Source of the DNA: Ruminococcus flavefaciens
GTDB taxonomy: Bacteria; Bacillota; Clostridia; Oscillospirales; Ruminococcaceae
Assembly (NCBI GenBank): GCA_015067005.1
Contig: SVNH01000001.1
Span: forward strand, 306,784-349,332
Direction: 5' to 3'
DNA length: 42,549 bases
A program made the position numbers and the translations under genes. The notes beneath the pieces are model-generated. The model did no database searches. It saw only the letters and a list, made by a program, of their open reading frames with translations, and was not told the origin of the DNA. Shown one piece after another: positions 24,143 through 33,430 of this stretch (position 1 is the stretch's first letter; every line of letters starts with the position of its first letter).

Positions 24143-25969
24143 ATGTGCGGAATAGCAGGGGCAATAAGTTTTGCTGAGGATATGCGGGCGGATATGAAGG
24201 TATACGAGAATATGCAGCGCGCCATACTTCGCCGCGGTCCGGACCAGCGAGGGATAATCATGACCAAAGAGGCGGCGCTCATCCACACCCGTCTTGCGGT
24301 CATCGACATTGAGGGCGGCAGGCAGCCGATGACGTATTCGGGAGAAAATGGAAATTACATCATAGTATATAACGGCGAACTCTATAACACTGACGGGATA
24401 CGTTCGGAACTGGAAAAGGATTTCTCGTTTGAAACTCGTTCTGATACCGAGGTCGTATTGAAAAGCTTCGTAAAATGGGGAGAGAATTGCGTTGAACGGT
24501 TCAATGGCATATACGCATTTGCGATATATGACGAGGTGCGGCACAGGGTATTTCTTGCGCGAGACAGGATAGGCGTTAAACCGCTGTTTTACGCGCTTTG
24601 TCAAGACAAGCTGATATTTGCCTCTGAGATACCGGCATTGCTTGAACACCCGGATGTTCCGCATGAGATAGACAGCCGGGGTGCTGCCGAGCTGGTACTT
24701 ATGGCGCCCGGAAGGACTTCCGGCTGCGGAGTTATCCGAGGTATCGAAGAGGTGAAGCCTGCCTGCTGCGGATTCTATTCAGCGGAGGGGCTTGAACTGA
24801 AAAAATACTGGAAACTAAGCGCTTATGAACTTGACGAGACCTTTGAACAAACTGTGGAGCACGTCCGCGAATTGCTGCTTGATTCGATACGCCGTCAGCT
24901 TGTATCGGATGTGCCGGTATGCACGTTCCTTTCGGGCGGACTTGATTCGAGCATAATATCGTCGGTTGCAGCGTCCGAAATGAAAAAGCAGGGGAAGACG
25001 CTCCATACATTTTCGGTCGATTATCGGGATAATGATAAATACTTCAAGAAGAGCCATTTTCAGCCGAACAGTGATCCTGAGTATATCCGCTGCATGGCGG
25101 AATATCTTGGAAGTGAACACCACTGGACTGTCATTGACACGCCGGAGCTTGTTTCTGCCCTTGATGATGCTGTCGAAGCAAGAGGACTTCCCGGAATGGT
25201 CGATGTGGATGCTTCACTGCTGCTGTTCTGCCGCGAGATAAAAAAGCACGGAACGGTTGCACTTTCGGGCGAGTGTGCAGATGAGATATTCGGCGGTTAT
25301 CCGTGGTACAGGGATAAGGACATACGTATGACGGACGGCTTCCCGTGGGCGCAGAGCACGGCATATCGCAGCAGATTCCTTGCAGAGCGTTTTGCCGGAG
25401 ATATAGACGCTGAGGAGTATGTTTACAATGCTTACAGAAATACTGCTGACAGTGCCGAGAAGCTTCCTTCCGACAGCGCGACAGACAGCCGTATGCGCGA
25501 GATGACGCAGCTGAATTTTGACTGGTTCATGCAGACTCTTCTTGACCGTAAGGACAGGATGTCGATGTACAGTGGACTTGAAGTGAGAGTGCCGTTCTGC
25601 GACCATAGGATAGCGGAATATCTCTATAATGTGAAATGGGAATACAAGGACTGGCAGGGCAGGGAAAAGGGACTTCTGCGCGAGGCAATGAAGGAATGGC
25701 TGCCTGAAAAGGTACTCTACCGCATGAAGAGCCCGTATCCCAAAACTCATAATCCCTCATTTCTTGCGGCGGTAACGGAAAAACTGAGGGGGATACTAAG
25801 TGATGACACGCCGCTTACAGAAATGATAAAGCGCGAAGAGCTTGAGCGTCTGCTGCGCCATGAGGATAATATTCAGTGGTATGGGCAGCTGATGAATCTT
25901 CCACAGACAATAGCCTATTTTATACAGCTTGACTATTGGATGAAGAAATTCAATATAAAAATCATATGA
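24143..25969 (+). CDS. asnB: Asparagine synthase (glutamine-hydrolysing)
   Basis: 608 residues. Amidates aspartate using glutamine and ATP. The start is fixed at MCGIAG because Cys2 must become the N-terminal glutaminase nucleophile; the frame is open 11 codons further up but that is not functional. The class II amidotransferase domain shows RRGPDQRG, YNGELYN and SDTEVVL; the synthetase domain shows the PP-loop SGGLDSS and GECADEIFGGYPWY. The C-terminal KSPYPKTHNP block is typical of AsnB from Clostridia. A TATAAT at 24086-24091 is the likely -10; its -35 is unclear. Confidence 0.95.
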   Translation: MCGIAGAISFAEDMRADMKVYENMQRAILRRGPDQRGIIMTKEAALIHTRLAVIDIEGGRQPMTYSGENGNYIIVYNGELYNTDGIRSELEKDFSFETRSDTEVVLKSFVKWGENCVERFNGIYAFAIYDEVRHRVFLARDRIGVKPLFYALCQDKLIFASEIPALLEHPDVPHEIDSRGAAELVLMAPGRTSGCGVIRGIEEVKPACCGFYSAEGLELKKYWKLSAYELDETFEQTVEHVRELLLDSIRRQLVSDVPVCTFLSGGLDSSIISSVAASEMKKQGKTLHTFSVDYRDNDKYFKKSHFQPNSDPEYIRCMAEYLGSEHHWTVIDTPELVSALDDAVEARGLPGMVDVDASLLLFCREIKKHGTVALSGECADEIFGGYPWYRDKDIRMTDGFPWAQSTAYRSRFLAERFAGDIDAEEYVYNAYRNTADSAEKLPSDSATDSRMREMTQLNFDWFMQTLLDRKDRMSMYSGLEVRVPFCDHRIAEYLYNVKWEYKDWQGREKGLLREAMKEWLPEKVLYRMKSPYPKTHNPSFLAAVTEKLRGILSDDTPLTEMIKREELERLLRHEDNIQWYGQLMNLPQTIAYFIQLDYWMKKFNIKII

Positions 25970-25978
25970 CTGGTATCC

Positions 25979-26005
25979 GGCGCAGAGCTTTACCTCTGCG
26001 CCTTT
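25979..26005 (+). terminator. Probable terminator after asnB
   Basis: Nine-base stem GGCGCAGAG/CTCTGCGCC (25979-25987 with 25994-26002), six-base loop, followed by a short TTT then AT-rich sequence. Confidence 0.65.
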
Positions 26006-26190
26006 ATATATATTATAAATGTATAGGCTGAAGCTATAAGGCGGAGCAGTTGCGGTGGAAATTGATAGTCGGAATTTCAGCTTGTATGGCGCAAATAACT
26101 TTTCAACAGTCAAATTGACTAAAATCAAGTTAAGTGCTTTGCCGTAGTTCACAATTCTATAAAAAAAGATGAAAAATCCGTCAGTTGATG

Positions 26191-26219
26191 TTGCATTTGT
26201 GAAAATGGTGTGATATAAT
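26191..26219 (+). promoter_or_regulatory. Distal pil promoter (P1)
   Basis: TTGCAT (26191-26196), 17 bases, TATAAT (26214-26219). Gives a leader of about 250 bases before pilC. Confidence 0.65.
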
Positions 26220-26236
26220 ATTTGTATAAGTTCAAC

Positions 26237-26282
26237 AATGTGCAGCGTTGAGTGTCAATGCTACATTTTGCGCTGTCTTTTT
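26237..26282 (+). promoter_or_regulatory. Attenuator-like alternative hairpins in the P1 leader
   Basis: Two mutually exclusive folds share bases. Fold A: AATGT/ACATT (26237-26241 with 26263-26267) stacked on AGCGTTGA/TCAATGCT (26244-26251 with 26255-26262, one G-U). Fold B: GCAGCG/CGCTGT (26242-26247 with 26271-26276) directly followed by C and TTTTT (26278-26282), a terminator shape. Suggests regulated read-through from P1. Confidence 0.4.
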
Positions 26283-26330
26283 ATTTGATTTTGTAGAATA
26301 ATTGCCGTTTGGGTTATCTGTTATTACACC

Positions 26331-26339
26331 TGGTATAAT
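26331..26339 (+). promoter_or_regulatory. Candidate extended -10 promoter (P2)
   Basis: TGGTATAAT forms an extended -10 (TG-N-TATAAT). No clear -35 at 17 bases. Confidence 0.4.
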
Positions 26340-26390
26340 TGTTGGTGAATATTGATAAAAAACGGTCGATTATTTATGTCAAAAAAACGA

Positions 26391-26419
26391 TTGAAAAGTA
26401 ACTCTTAAAATGTTATAAT
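26391..26419 (+). promoter_or_regulatory. Proximal pil promoter (P3)
   Basis: TTGAAA (26391-26396), 17 bases, TATAAT (26414-26419) with an extended -10 TG at 26411-26412. About 50 bases of leader to pilC. Confidence 0.78.
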
Positions 26420-26478
26420 TGTTATTATTAAGACAGTGAGAAACGCTTAGAAAAGCAATATTTTATGGAGGTGGTTTC

Positions 26479-27678
26479 ATGAAGAGTTTTTCCTATGTTG
26501 CTCAGGACGCTAGAAACAAACAGGTCAAAGGTGTGATCAGTGCGGAAAGCGAACAGGAATTCCTTAAGAAAATAAAGGAACAGGGCTTATACGTTAAGGA
26601 TTACAGGGAAAGCGATTCAGACAATTCAAAATCCTTATACAAGTTTTCGGTCAAAGAACTTGCATTCTGCTGCCGTCAGCTAAGTGCTATGCTGACTTCG
26701 GGCCTTACGCTTGTAAAGTCGATCGACATTCTTGTTAAAGAACAGGAAAGCGAAAAAGCCCGTGCTATATGGCAGGACATTTACGAGAACGTTCAGAAGG
26801 GTGAATCCTTCTCGAATGCGCTCGAAGCACACGCTGGTTCATTCCCCGAATTCCTGATCTCAATGGTAGGCGCAGGTGAGAGCAGCGGTTCGCTCGATGT
26901 AATCATGCAGCGTATGTCTGACCACTACAACAAGGAAAATAAACTCAAGAATACTATCAAGGGTGCTATGATCTACCCGATCATACTTCTCGTACTCTGC
27001 GTAGTAATCGTTATCTTCCTCTTTACGTTTATCATGCCGACATTCATCGGAATGTATGATGACCCATCCAAGATGCCTGCTCTTACAAAGATCATGGCTG
27101 CGATCAGTGACTTCCTGAGATACAAGTGGTATATACTCGTTATACTCGTTGTTGCTGCATTCTTTGGAATAAGATATGCTCTCAAGGTTCCGAATCTGAG
27201 ACTTAAATTCGACAGATTCCTTATCAAGGGACCAGGCTTTGGTCCGCTCGTTACAAAGATTTACACCGGCCGTTTCGCTCGTACTCTTTCATCACTTTAT
27301 TCAAGTGGTATCCCGATGGTAGAATGTCTTGAAAGATCATCTGCTATCCTCGGCAACCGCTACATTGATGAAAAGTTTGTAGAAGTTGTAGATGAAGTTA
27401 AGCAGGGTGAAACTCTTTCAGCTGCTATAACAAGAACTGAGATATTTGAACCAATGTTCTGTTCAGTTATCTTTGTTGGTGAAGAGTCCGGTGCGCTTGA
27501 CTCGATCCTTGAAAAAACATCTGAATACTACGAAGAAGAATCAGAAGCCGCTGTACAGCGTCTTGTAGGTATGATCGAGCCTATACTCATCATCTTCATG
27601 GGCGTTATCATAGGTATGGTTGTTATGGGTATCTACCCGGCAATGTATGGTTCATTCGAAAGTATCGAGAACGAATAA
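26479..27678 (+). CDS. pilC: Type IV pilus inner-membrane platform protein PilC
   Basis: 399 residues, typical GspF/PilC length. It sits in the membrane under the pilus and couples the PilB/PilT motors to pilin insertion. Two homologous T2SSF domains lie at about 65-190 and 268-390, each with the LxxGxxLxxAL and GExSGxLxxxL patterns (VGAGESSGSLDVIMQ and FVGEESGALDSILEK). Membrane segments are near 167-190, 212-232 and 368-392. The N-terminal SFSYVAQDARNKQVKGVI is the usual PilC start. First gene of the operon; pilMN follows by 22 bases. Confidence 0.95.
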   Translation: MKSFSYVAQDARNKQVKGVISAESEQEFLKKIKEQGLYVKDYRESDSDNSKSLYKFSVKELAFCCRQLSAMLTSGLTLVKSIDILVKEQESEKARAIWQDIYENVQKGESFSNALEAHAGSFPEFLISMVGAGESSGSLDVIMQRMSDHYNKENKLKNTIKGAMIYPIILLVLCVVIVIFLFTFIMPTFIGMYDDPSKMPALTKIMAAISDFLRYKWYILVILVVAAFFGIRYALKVPNLRLKFDRFLIKGPGFGPLVTKIYTGRFARTLSSLYSSGIPMVECLERSSAILGNRYIDEKFVEVVDEVKQGETLSAAITRTEIFEPMFCSVIFVGEESGALDSILEKTSEYYEEESEAAVQRLVGMIEPILIIFMGVIIGMVVMGIYPAMYGSFESIENE

Positions 27679-27700
27679 AAACGGAAAGGTGGAAAGATAA

Positions 27701-29341
27701 ATGCTTTCATTTGATATTACCGATAGAAATATACGAGTTGTTAAGGGAACAGAGAGCAACGGCAAGATCAGGATCAGCTCTGCTGCTAACCTTAACGTTG
27801 AAGAAGAACTCATTGTTAATGGTCATGTTAAGGACGTTCCAAACGTTGCAACACTTATCAACGGAGTTCTCAAAAGAAATAAGATGCCTGATAAAGAGGC
27901 TATCGTTTCAATTTCCTCAAACCTCACTATCTTTAAGGAAATGAACGTTATCAAGGGCAAACCGCAGGAACTCCAGAAAACTGTTAAGCAGCAGATGCAG
28001 GCAGAGCTTAACCTTGATGATTCTTATGCAGTATCCTATATCGTAGTAGGTGAGGCTGAGAGAACAGAGGAGAACAGCGAGCCGGCTTACAGGATCCTTG
28101 CTACTGCTTGTCCTAACGAGATCATCAACAGTTACAGAGAAGTATTCAAACTCCTCGGTATCTCACTTAAATCAGTAATGATCGGATGTAACTGTATCAC
28201 AAAGGTTCTTCTTGCTGATACAAAGATCAGATCAAAGATGCCTCTCCTTGCTGTACAGATAGATAACAACTTCATCTCACTCAACCTCTATGAGCAGGGA
28301 CAGCTTTCATTCTCACGTTTCGCTTCTATCGATGCTGCTGACTACGGTTATTCCGACGACTACGTTTTTGAAGCCGTTAACGAGAATATCTTCCGTATGC
28401 TCCAGTTCCAGAGAAGCCGTAACACCGGTGAGGTAATTGAGAACGTAATTTTCTACGGTGATACTCACGATTATGTAAGACTTACTGACGAACTTGAAAA
28501 GCTCGACCTCAGAACAAGTCTTATCAATGTTCCTCCGCAGATCCACGGTCATGAAAACCTTGAATTCTCACTGTATGCAAACGCTATCGGTGCTATGTTC
28601 AAGAGAAACAAAGACACTGAAAAGATCAACCTTCTTGAAACTGATCTCGGTACTGCTGTTAAGAACAGGATCAAGGATGACAGCGCAGGAAACCTCATCT
28701 TTATTGGTGCTATCGGTCTTGCAGTTGTTGTAGCAGGCGGCTGGTACGCAGCCCGTGCTATCAAGGCAAAGCACGTTAAGGACGATGTAAAGTCTACTGA
28801 AAAGTTCATCAACAGTGAAGATACAAAGCAGAAGCTTACGCTTCAGAAACAGCTTCTCACTGTTAAGGATCAGGTTCAGGGCTATTACGACCAGATGAAC
28901 AATACATACGATGCTTACCTTTCACAGCCTGTGATCGACGGTCCTAAGTTTGAGTCACTTTTAGATGTTGCAAAGAGCACCGGAGAACAGTTCGGTATCG
29001 AGAGCGGCATTGTAGCTCATAAGGGCTTCAGTAAGGGACAGATCGACCTCGACCTTACAGTTGATGCTGAAATGATCGAAGATAATCCGAAGATGGCTCA
29101 GGAATTCCCGGCAGAATATGTCAAGAACCTTCTTGAGGCTAAGGATGCTAACGGAAATACGATATTCGGCGCTGCTACATATTCAGGCTATAAGGTTGAA
29201 CTGGTTGACGATAAGGAAAAGGAAGAGAATCCTGACGCAAAGGATAAGGCTAAGTTCAGTGTTAAGGTAAAGATGAACAGCCGCCAGAGCGCATATAATC
29301 CTGACGCTGACACCGAAGACACAACAGAAGATAAGAAGTAA
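27701..29341 (+). CDS. pilM: PilM-PilN fusion, type IV pilus assembly platform
   Basis: 546 residues. Residues 1-300 resemble PilM, the actin-like ATPase: MLSFDITDRNIRVVKG at the start, the central region around LAVQIDNNFISLNLYEQGQL and the NVPPQ...SLYANAIGAMF end. KINLLE at 308-313 matches the conserved INLLP peptide that begins PilN and normally docks into PilM. A membrane helix follows at about 331-353, then a coiled coil (355-400) and a PilN-like alpha/beta periplasm-side domain to the end. PilM and PilN are usually separate genes; here one continuous frame encodes both, with no internal stop or restart. pilO follows by 18 bases. Confidence 0.88.
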   Translation: MLSFDITDRNIRVVKGTESNGKIRISSAANLNVEEELIVNGHVKDVPNVATLINGVLKRNKMPDKEAIVSISSNLTIFKEMNVIKGKPQELQKTVKQQMQAELNLDDSYAVSYIVVGEAERTEENSEPAYRILATACPNEIINSYREVFKLLGISLKSVMIGCNCITKVLLADTKIRSKMPLLAVQIDNNFISLNLYEQGQLSFSRFASIDAADYGYSDDYVFEAVNENIFRMLQFQRSRNTGEVIENVIFYGDTHDYVRLTDELEKLDLRTSLINVPPQIHGHENLEFSLYANAIGAMFKRNKDTEKINLLETDLGTAVKNRIKDDSAGNLIFIGAIGLAVVVAGGWYAARAIKAKHVKDDVKSTEKFINSEDTKQKLTLQKQLLTVKDQVQGYYDQMNNTYDAYLSQPVIDGPKFESLLDVAKSTGEQFGIESGIVAHKGFSKGQIDLDLTVDAEMIEDNPKMAQEFPAEYVKNLLEAKDANGNTIFGAATYSGYKVELVDDKEKEENPDAKDKAKFSVKVKMNSRQSAYNPDADTEDTTEDKK

Positions 29342-29359
29342 TAGGGGAGAGTGATTAAG

Positions 29360-30154
29360 ATGAAATTAAATTATAGAGACAAGGTTATTCTTGGTATAGT
29401 TCTTGCAATTGCTATTTTCCTCGCTGGATATTTCCTTCTTATCAAGCCGAAGAATCAGCAGATCAAAGACGACAATAAGAAACTCGACAAACTCAAGGTA
29501 ACTGAAACAGATTACAAGCAGAAGATCGCTCAGATCGATCCTCTCAAGACAAACATTGAAACAATTGTAAACGACACTAACGAGATCACAGCAAAGTTCG
29601 TTGCTAAGGACAATGTAAGCGATCCTGTTCGCCTCGATCAGTTCATGCAGCACTTTGCAAATGATAACGACATCAGAATCACAAGCCTTGCAGCTGGCGA
29701 TATGAAGGAATCAAAGATCCCTTACTACTATGCAGCAGTTGCAAACGAGATCGGTTCAGGTCTCCGTACAGTAGCAGACATCAATGGTGACTACCAGTCA
29801 CAGCTCGATCAGGCAAACGCTGAAAAGAATCAGCTTTCTGAAAGAGAAGTCGGCGGTGTTATCCAGACACAGTATGGTATCGAGGCTATCGGTACAAGAG
29901 AAAATCTCTGGAAACTCATGGAAGAGATCGAGAACCGCGATGATACTATCATTATTGATTCAGTATCATATAAGCTTGAAAAGAAGGCTGAGGCTGAGGA
30001 TCCCGATAATCTCACAGAAGAAGAAGAGAATAATATCGAAATGGAAGACACAGTAAAGATTAACATGGTCATTTCAATCTATTCAGTTTACGATTTACCA
30101 CAGCCAAATTACGAGCATCTTAATGTTGAAGCAACAGATTCTAAGAAGAAATAA
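29360..30154 (+). CDS. pilO: PilO-like type IV pilus platform protein
   Basis: 264 residues. A short cytoplasmic start, one membrane helix (about 10-28), a coiled coil (30-75), then a ferredoxin-like extracytoplasmic domain, the PilO layout that pairs with PilN. Acidic C-terminal insert near 215-235. Start choice: AGGGGA at 29343-29348 is 11 bases before the ATG at 29360, whereas the upstream in-frame GTG at 29351 is too close. Identification rests on topology and position after pilMN rather than on a strong motif. Confidence 0.82.
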   Translation: MKLNYRDKVILGIVLAIAIFLAGYFLLIKPKNQQIKDDNKKLDKLKVTETDYKQKIAQIDPLKTNIETIVNDTNEITAKFVAKDNVSDPVRLDQFMQHFANDNDIRITSLAAGDMKESKIPYYYAAVANEIGSGLRTVADINGDYQSQLDQANAEKNQLSEREVGGVIQTQYGIEAIGTRENLWKLMEEIENRDDTIIIDSVSYKLEKKAEAEDPDNLTEEEENNIEMEDTVKINMVISIYSVYDLPQPNYEHLNVEATDSKKK

Positions 30155-30207
30155 GATGAGTATTCCCTTCGGTTATAAACAAACATAACTTGAAAGGCGG
30201 TAAAATG

Positions 30208-33200
30208 ATGAAAACTGAAAAAAGAAAACTAAAGGGTTCAGTTCTCTTTACAGTAGTATCAGTACTTTCAATCATGATCATTTTCATGACCTGTACGCTT
30301 GCAATGGCAGCTGCTGCTAATAAGAGATCAAAGAAGACCTATTCATCATCGCAGTCGACTTACACTGCAAGAACTGCTATTGACAGTATGCTTGCAGCAG
30401 TTGGTACGAGCAAGGATTTCTCAAAGGCTATCCGCTCGCTCAATGCGAATGAGGAAATGAGCATTGTTGTTGATCTCGGTGAGGGTTCACTCGGAAGAGT
30501 CAGCAATGCAAAGATCAAAAATATCGGTACAAAAACCGTTTACGATCCTGATGAGAAGGACTGGGTGGAGAGAAATCTCTACTCACTGTCCTGTGATGTT
30601 ACTATCGGCGGCGAGACCACTACGATCACATCAAGAGTAATGCAGGATCCGCCGGCTTCAAGCGGTACAGGCGGCGGTGCGGGCTTCCTTACATACGGAA
30701 GTGCTCACCTCGGTACATTCACCTCCATCTGGGGCGGTGCCTACGTTGGTATGGGTGAATGGGATGCTACTGCAGTTGACGGAACACCTGTAAAGAAGAA
30801 CTGGAATACCGGTGACCTTCAGAATCTCTATGAGTGGCAGCCAAGCTGGATGCCGGATGGTGTGACCTGTGATATTGAACACAGTACATTATACACACCA
30901 CTGGATCATCGTCACTGGTCTGGTAAGAAGTACAATCTCCAGAATGATAACACAATTGAGACACCTATGATCTTCAATGGCTCTCTCAACTGCGAAAACA
31001 TTCTTGAAGTTTACTTCACTCAGAAGGATAAGAGTGCTGTTGTATGGGGCGACCTCAATATCAATAACGGTGGTCTCGGATTCAATATGTCTGATGCACT
31101 CAAAAATGATATCAATAGTAATAAGGTAAACAATTTGTATGAGCTTCCTTTCATGTATATTGATGGTAAGCTCAAGTGCAGCAATATGCTCACAATGAAC
31201 AATGTTAAGGGTGCAGCTGTTCCGGCTGAGAATCATCCGATAAACATTTTCTGTGGTTCACTCGAACTTACAGATAAGTGTAACAAATTTGAGATATGGT
31301 CCGACCTCTATTGTATGGATAAGGGCGCAGATTCAGTTATCAAGTCAAAGGGTACTGCTCTTTATAACTGGAGCAACTCAGTTATGACTGGTACTTCAAG
31401 TATCAGCACAGTCGGCGGTTCACTTTATTCAAATGGTAACCTCAAGATAGATACAGCTGAGCAGGCTCTCGTTATCAATGGTGACCTCAGAGTTGCCGGA
31501 GATCTTGAGATCAGCAATACTGATGTTACAGTTGAGGGCTGCGTTGCAGTTGGCGGTTCTATTGTTCTTAATGGTGGTCAGAATAGCAAGGGTAAGCTCC
31601 ATGTTAAGGATAAAAACGGCATGAGAACTGCTGCTGTTGACACAACTAAGAGCGGCGATGCTTCCGGTATCTATACTGATATAGGAATTTCAGATGAAAA
31701 AAATGGACAGTTCAAGGGCATGAAACTGAAAGATGGCTATACAGTAGGCGGCATTGAAGCAGTTTATGTTCATAATCTTACTTGGAAGACTGATAACTGG
31801 AACTGGTCACCTGCATGGTGCTGGTGTGAAAAGAGTGCTTTTGAAAGCTATGTAAATTCACTTCCTGCTGCTAAGAAACCAACGGTAATGCATAATACTG
31901 ATCACGCAGCTCATCCGTTTGATTACTATGAATTTGTTGGCGGTATGCATTACAGCGAAGATGTTGAAACACCAGACTTTGTTCTTGGAACAACATACGG
32001 CACATATGATTTTGCTGAACCAAAGTTAGTAAAGAAGCTGTATTATGATGCAGATGGACACGAGGTTGCAGCAGTTGATGCTTATGAGAGCGATGGCGAT
32101 CTTAAGTTTGAAAACAAGCACGTTTACAGTGTTCAGATCTTCAATAACAAGAATCAGTCTATCTATCCTGAATATGCTACAAGAGAATCACTTCTCGGTA
32201 TTTCATGGCCTGTTGAAGGTATGGAAAAGGGCGAATATATCAAGGAGATCCCGTCAACTGTTACAATGCCGGCACCTATTGACGGCAGTTCATACGGCGG
32301 AAACACAATTACAAATAATGCAGTTCTTACAGGTCTCTTTACAACACCTGTAAACATCGAAGCAGACGGTAAGGTTATTTACGTTCAGCTTAAGGATTTC
32401 TCACTTGAAGTAAGTGATCCTACACAGTCTAAGCTTAATGTTAAAACTAAGAACGGCGGTAAGGTTTACTTCTCACTCAGCGGCGACATTGAGAACAACT
32501 ATGAGCTTGATGACGAGCGCAAGGCTAAGAAGAGACTCAAGACAGTTTACGAGTACATGAGCGAGTTCAAACTCGAAGACATCAAGGATACTCCATCAGC
32601 TACACTTCCGGAGTTCAAGGTATCTGATTATACAACTGATGTTAATAACTATAAGGCTCCAGGAGATGCTTTCGATCTGAGTACAAAGTATCCTGACGGC
32701 GTTGTTATCAAGAACGTTCCTGATGCTAAGTACTTTAACAGCGGAACACGTAAGTTCACTGTAACTCCGGGCGCGAGCGATTACTGGATCATCCTTGACG
32801 GTTGTACACTTGAAAACACAAGCATTGATGTAGACGATTCAAATCCGAATGCAGGAATGGTAAAGATCTTCATCAAGGGCAATGTTGAAATGAAAGCAGA
32901 TTCAAAGATCATCACAAAGAGTTATCGTGACTTTATTGAAAAGGCACCGGGTGCTCCGGATTACATCTATATGCAGAGTGATCCTGATGATGACAACCTC
33001 AAGCCGCCTACAATAAGCGGCAAGACAATGGTTCCGGCTTACATTCCGAATATTGAGATCTATTCAACAGATGCAAGAAATAATCCAAGCCAGAGAGCAC
33101 ATCTTTATCTTGATGATGATGTTCTTATCACAGCATACATCAGAGCTCCTTATCTTGATATGGAGACAGCTGCTATTTCTGAAAAGAAGGATCTCTTATC

Positions 33201-33417
33201 ACGTATCTACTACGATGGAGTACGTCAGGATTCAACGATCGTTGGCGTATACCGTTTCGCAGTTCTCGGTTGTATGAACGTCGGCAATGCAGAAGGCGGA
33301 AGCCAGCCTATGCGTGTATTGTACATCAACCGCGATGGCAACAAGCCAGCACCTATTACAGACGCAGAAGGACGCCACCAGTATGAGTCAGTTGAATACA
33401 TGGCTTATCAGCACTAA
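30208..33417 (+). CDS. Very large PilX-like minor pilin with beta-rich body
   Basis: 1069 residues from the ATG at 30208 (ATG at 30205 is equally open; AAGGCGG spacing slightly favours 30208). The N-terminus KLKG then SVLFTVVSVLSIMIIFMTCTL is a prepilin-like leader and hydrophobic helix without Glu at +5, as in PilX/GspK-class tip pilins. A helix with TYTARTAIDSM follows, typical of PilX-like proteins. The body contains Trp-rich segments and a run of short strands such as GNLKIDTAEQ, NGDLRVAGDLEI and GCVAVGGSIVLNGG, like polymer-forming beta-helices. PilX-class proteins are usually a few hundred residues, so this one is unusually long. Likely a fibre-tip adhesin or priming subunit. Confidence 0.8.
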   Translation: MKTEKRKLKGSVLFTVVSVLSIMIIFMTCTLAMAAAANKRSKKTYSSSQSTYTARTAIDSMLAAVGTSKDFSKAIRSLNANEEMSIVVDLGEGSLGRVSNAKIKNIGTKTVYDPDEKDWVERNLYSLSCDVTIGGETTTITSRVMQDPPASSGTGGGAGFLTYGSAHLGTFTSIWGGAYVGMGEWDATAVDGTPVKKNWNTGDLQNLYEWQPSWMPDGVTCDIEHSTLYTPLDHRHWSGKKYNLQNDNTIETPMIFNGSLNCENILEVYFTQKDKSAVVWGDLNINNGGLGFNMSDALKNDINSNKVNNLYELPFMYIDGKLKCSNMLTMNNVKGAAVPAENHPINIFCGSLELTDKCNKFEIWSDLYCMDKGADSVIKSKGTALYNWSNSVMTGTSSISTVGGSLYSNGNLKIDTAEQALVINGDLRVAGDLEISNTDVTVEGCVAVGGSIVLNGGQNSKGKLHVKDKNGMRTAAVDTTKSGDASGIYTDIGISDEKNGQFKGMKLKDGYTVGGIEAVYVHNLTWKTDNWNWSPAWCWCEKSAFESYVNSLPAAKKPTVMHNTDHAAHPFDYYEFVGGMHYSEDVETPDFVLGTTYGTYDFAEPKLVKKLYYDADGHEVAAVDAYESDGDLKFENKHVYSVQIFNNKNQSIYPEYATRESLLGISWPVEGMEKGEYIKEIPSTVTMPAPIDGSSYGGNTITNNAVLTGLFTTPVNIEADGKVIYVQLKDFSLEVSDPTQSKLNVKTKNGGKVYFSLSGDIENNYELDDERKAKKRLKTVYEYMSEFKLEDIKDTPSATLPEFKVSDYTTDVNNYKAPGDAFDLSTKYPDGVVIKNVPDAKYFNSGTRKFTVTPGASDYWIILDGCTLENTSIDVDDSNPNAGMVKIFIKGNVEMKADSKIITKSYRDFIEKAPGAPDYIYMQSDPDDDNLKPPTISGKTMVPAYIPNIEIYSTDARNNPSQRAHLYLDDDVLITAYIRAPYLDMETAAISEKKDLLSRIYYDGVRQDSTIVGVYRFAVLGCMNVGNAEGGSQPMRVLYINRDGNKPAPITDAEGRHQYESVEYMAYQH

Positions 33418-33430
33418 GGAGGAATGACGT

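Larger units (their letters stand above)
26006..26478. other. Gene-free control region of the type IV pilus operon
   Basis: No gene. The left 180 bases show nothing I recognise. The right part holds three candidate promoters and an attenuator-like hairpin set, listed separately, before the pilC ribosome site GGAGGTGG at 26466-26473. Confidence 0.65.
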
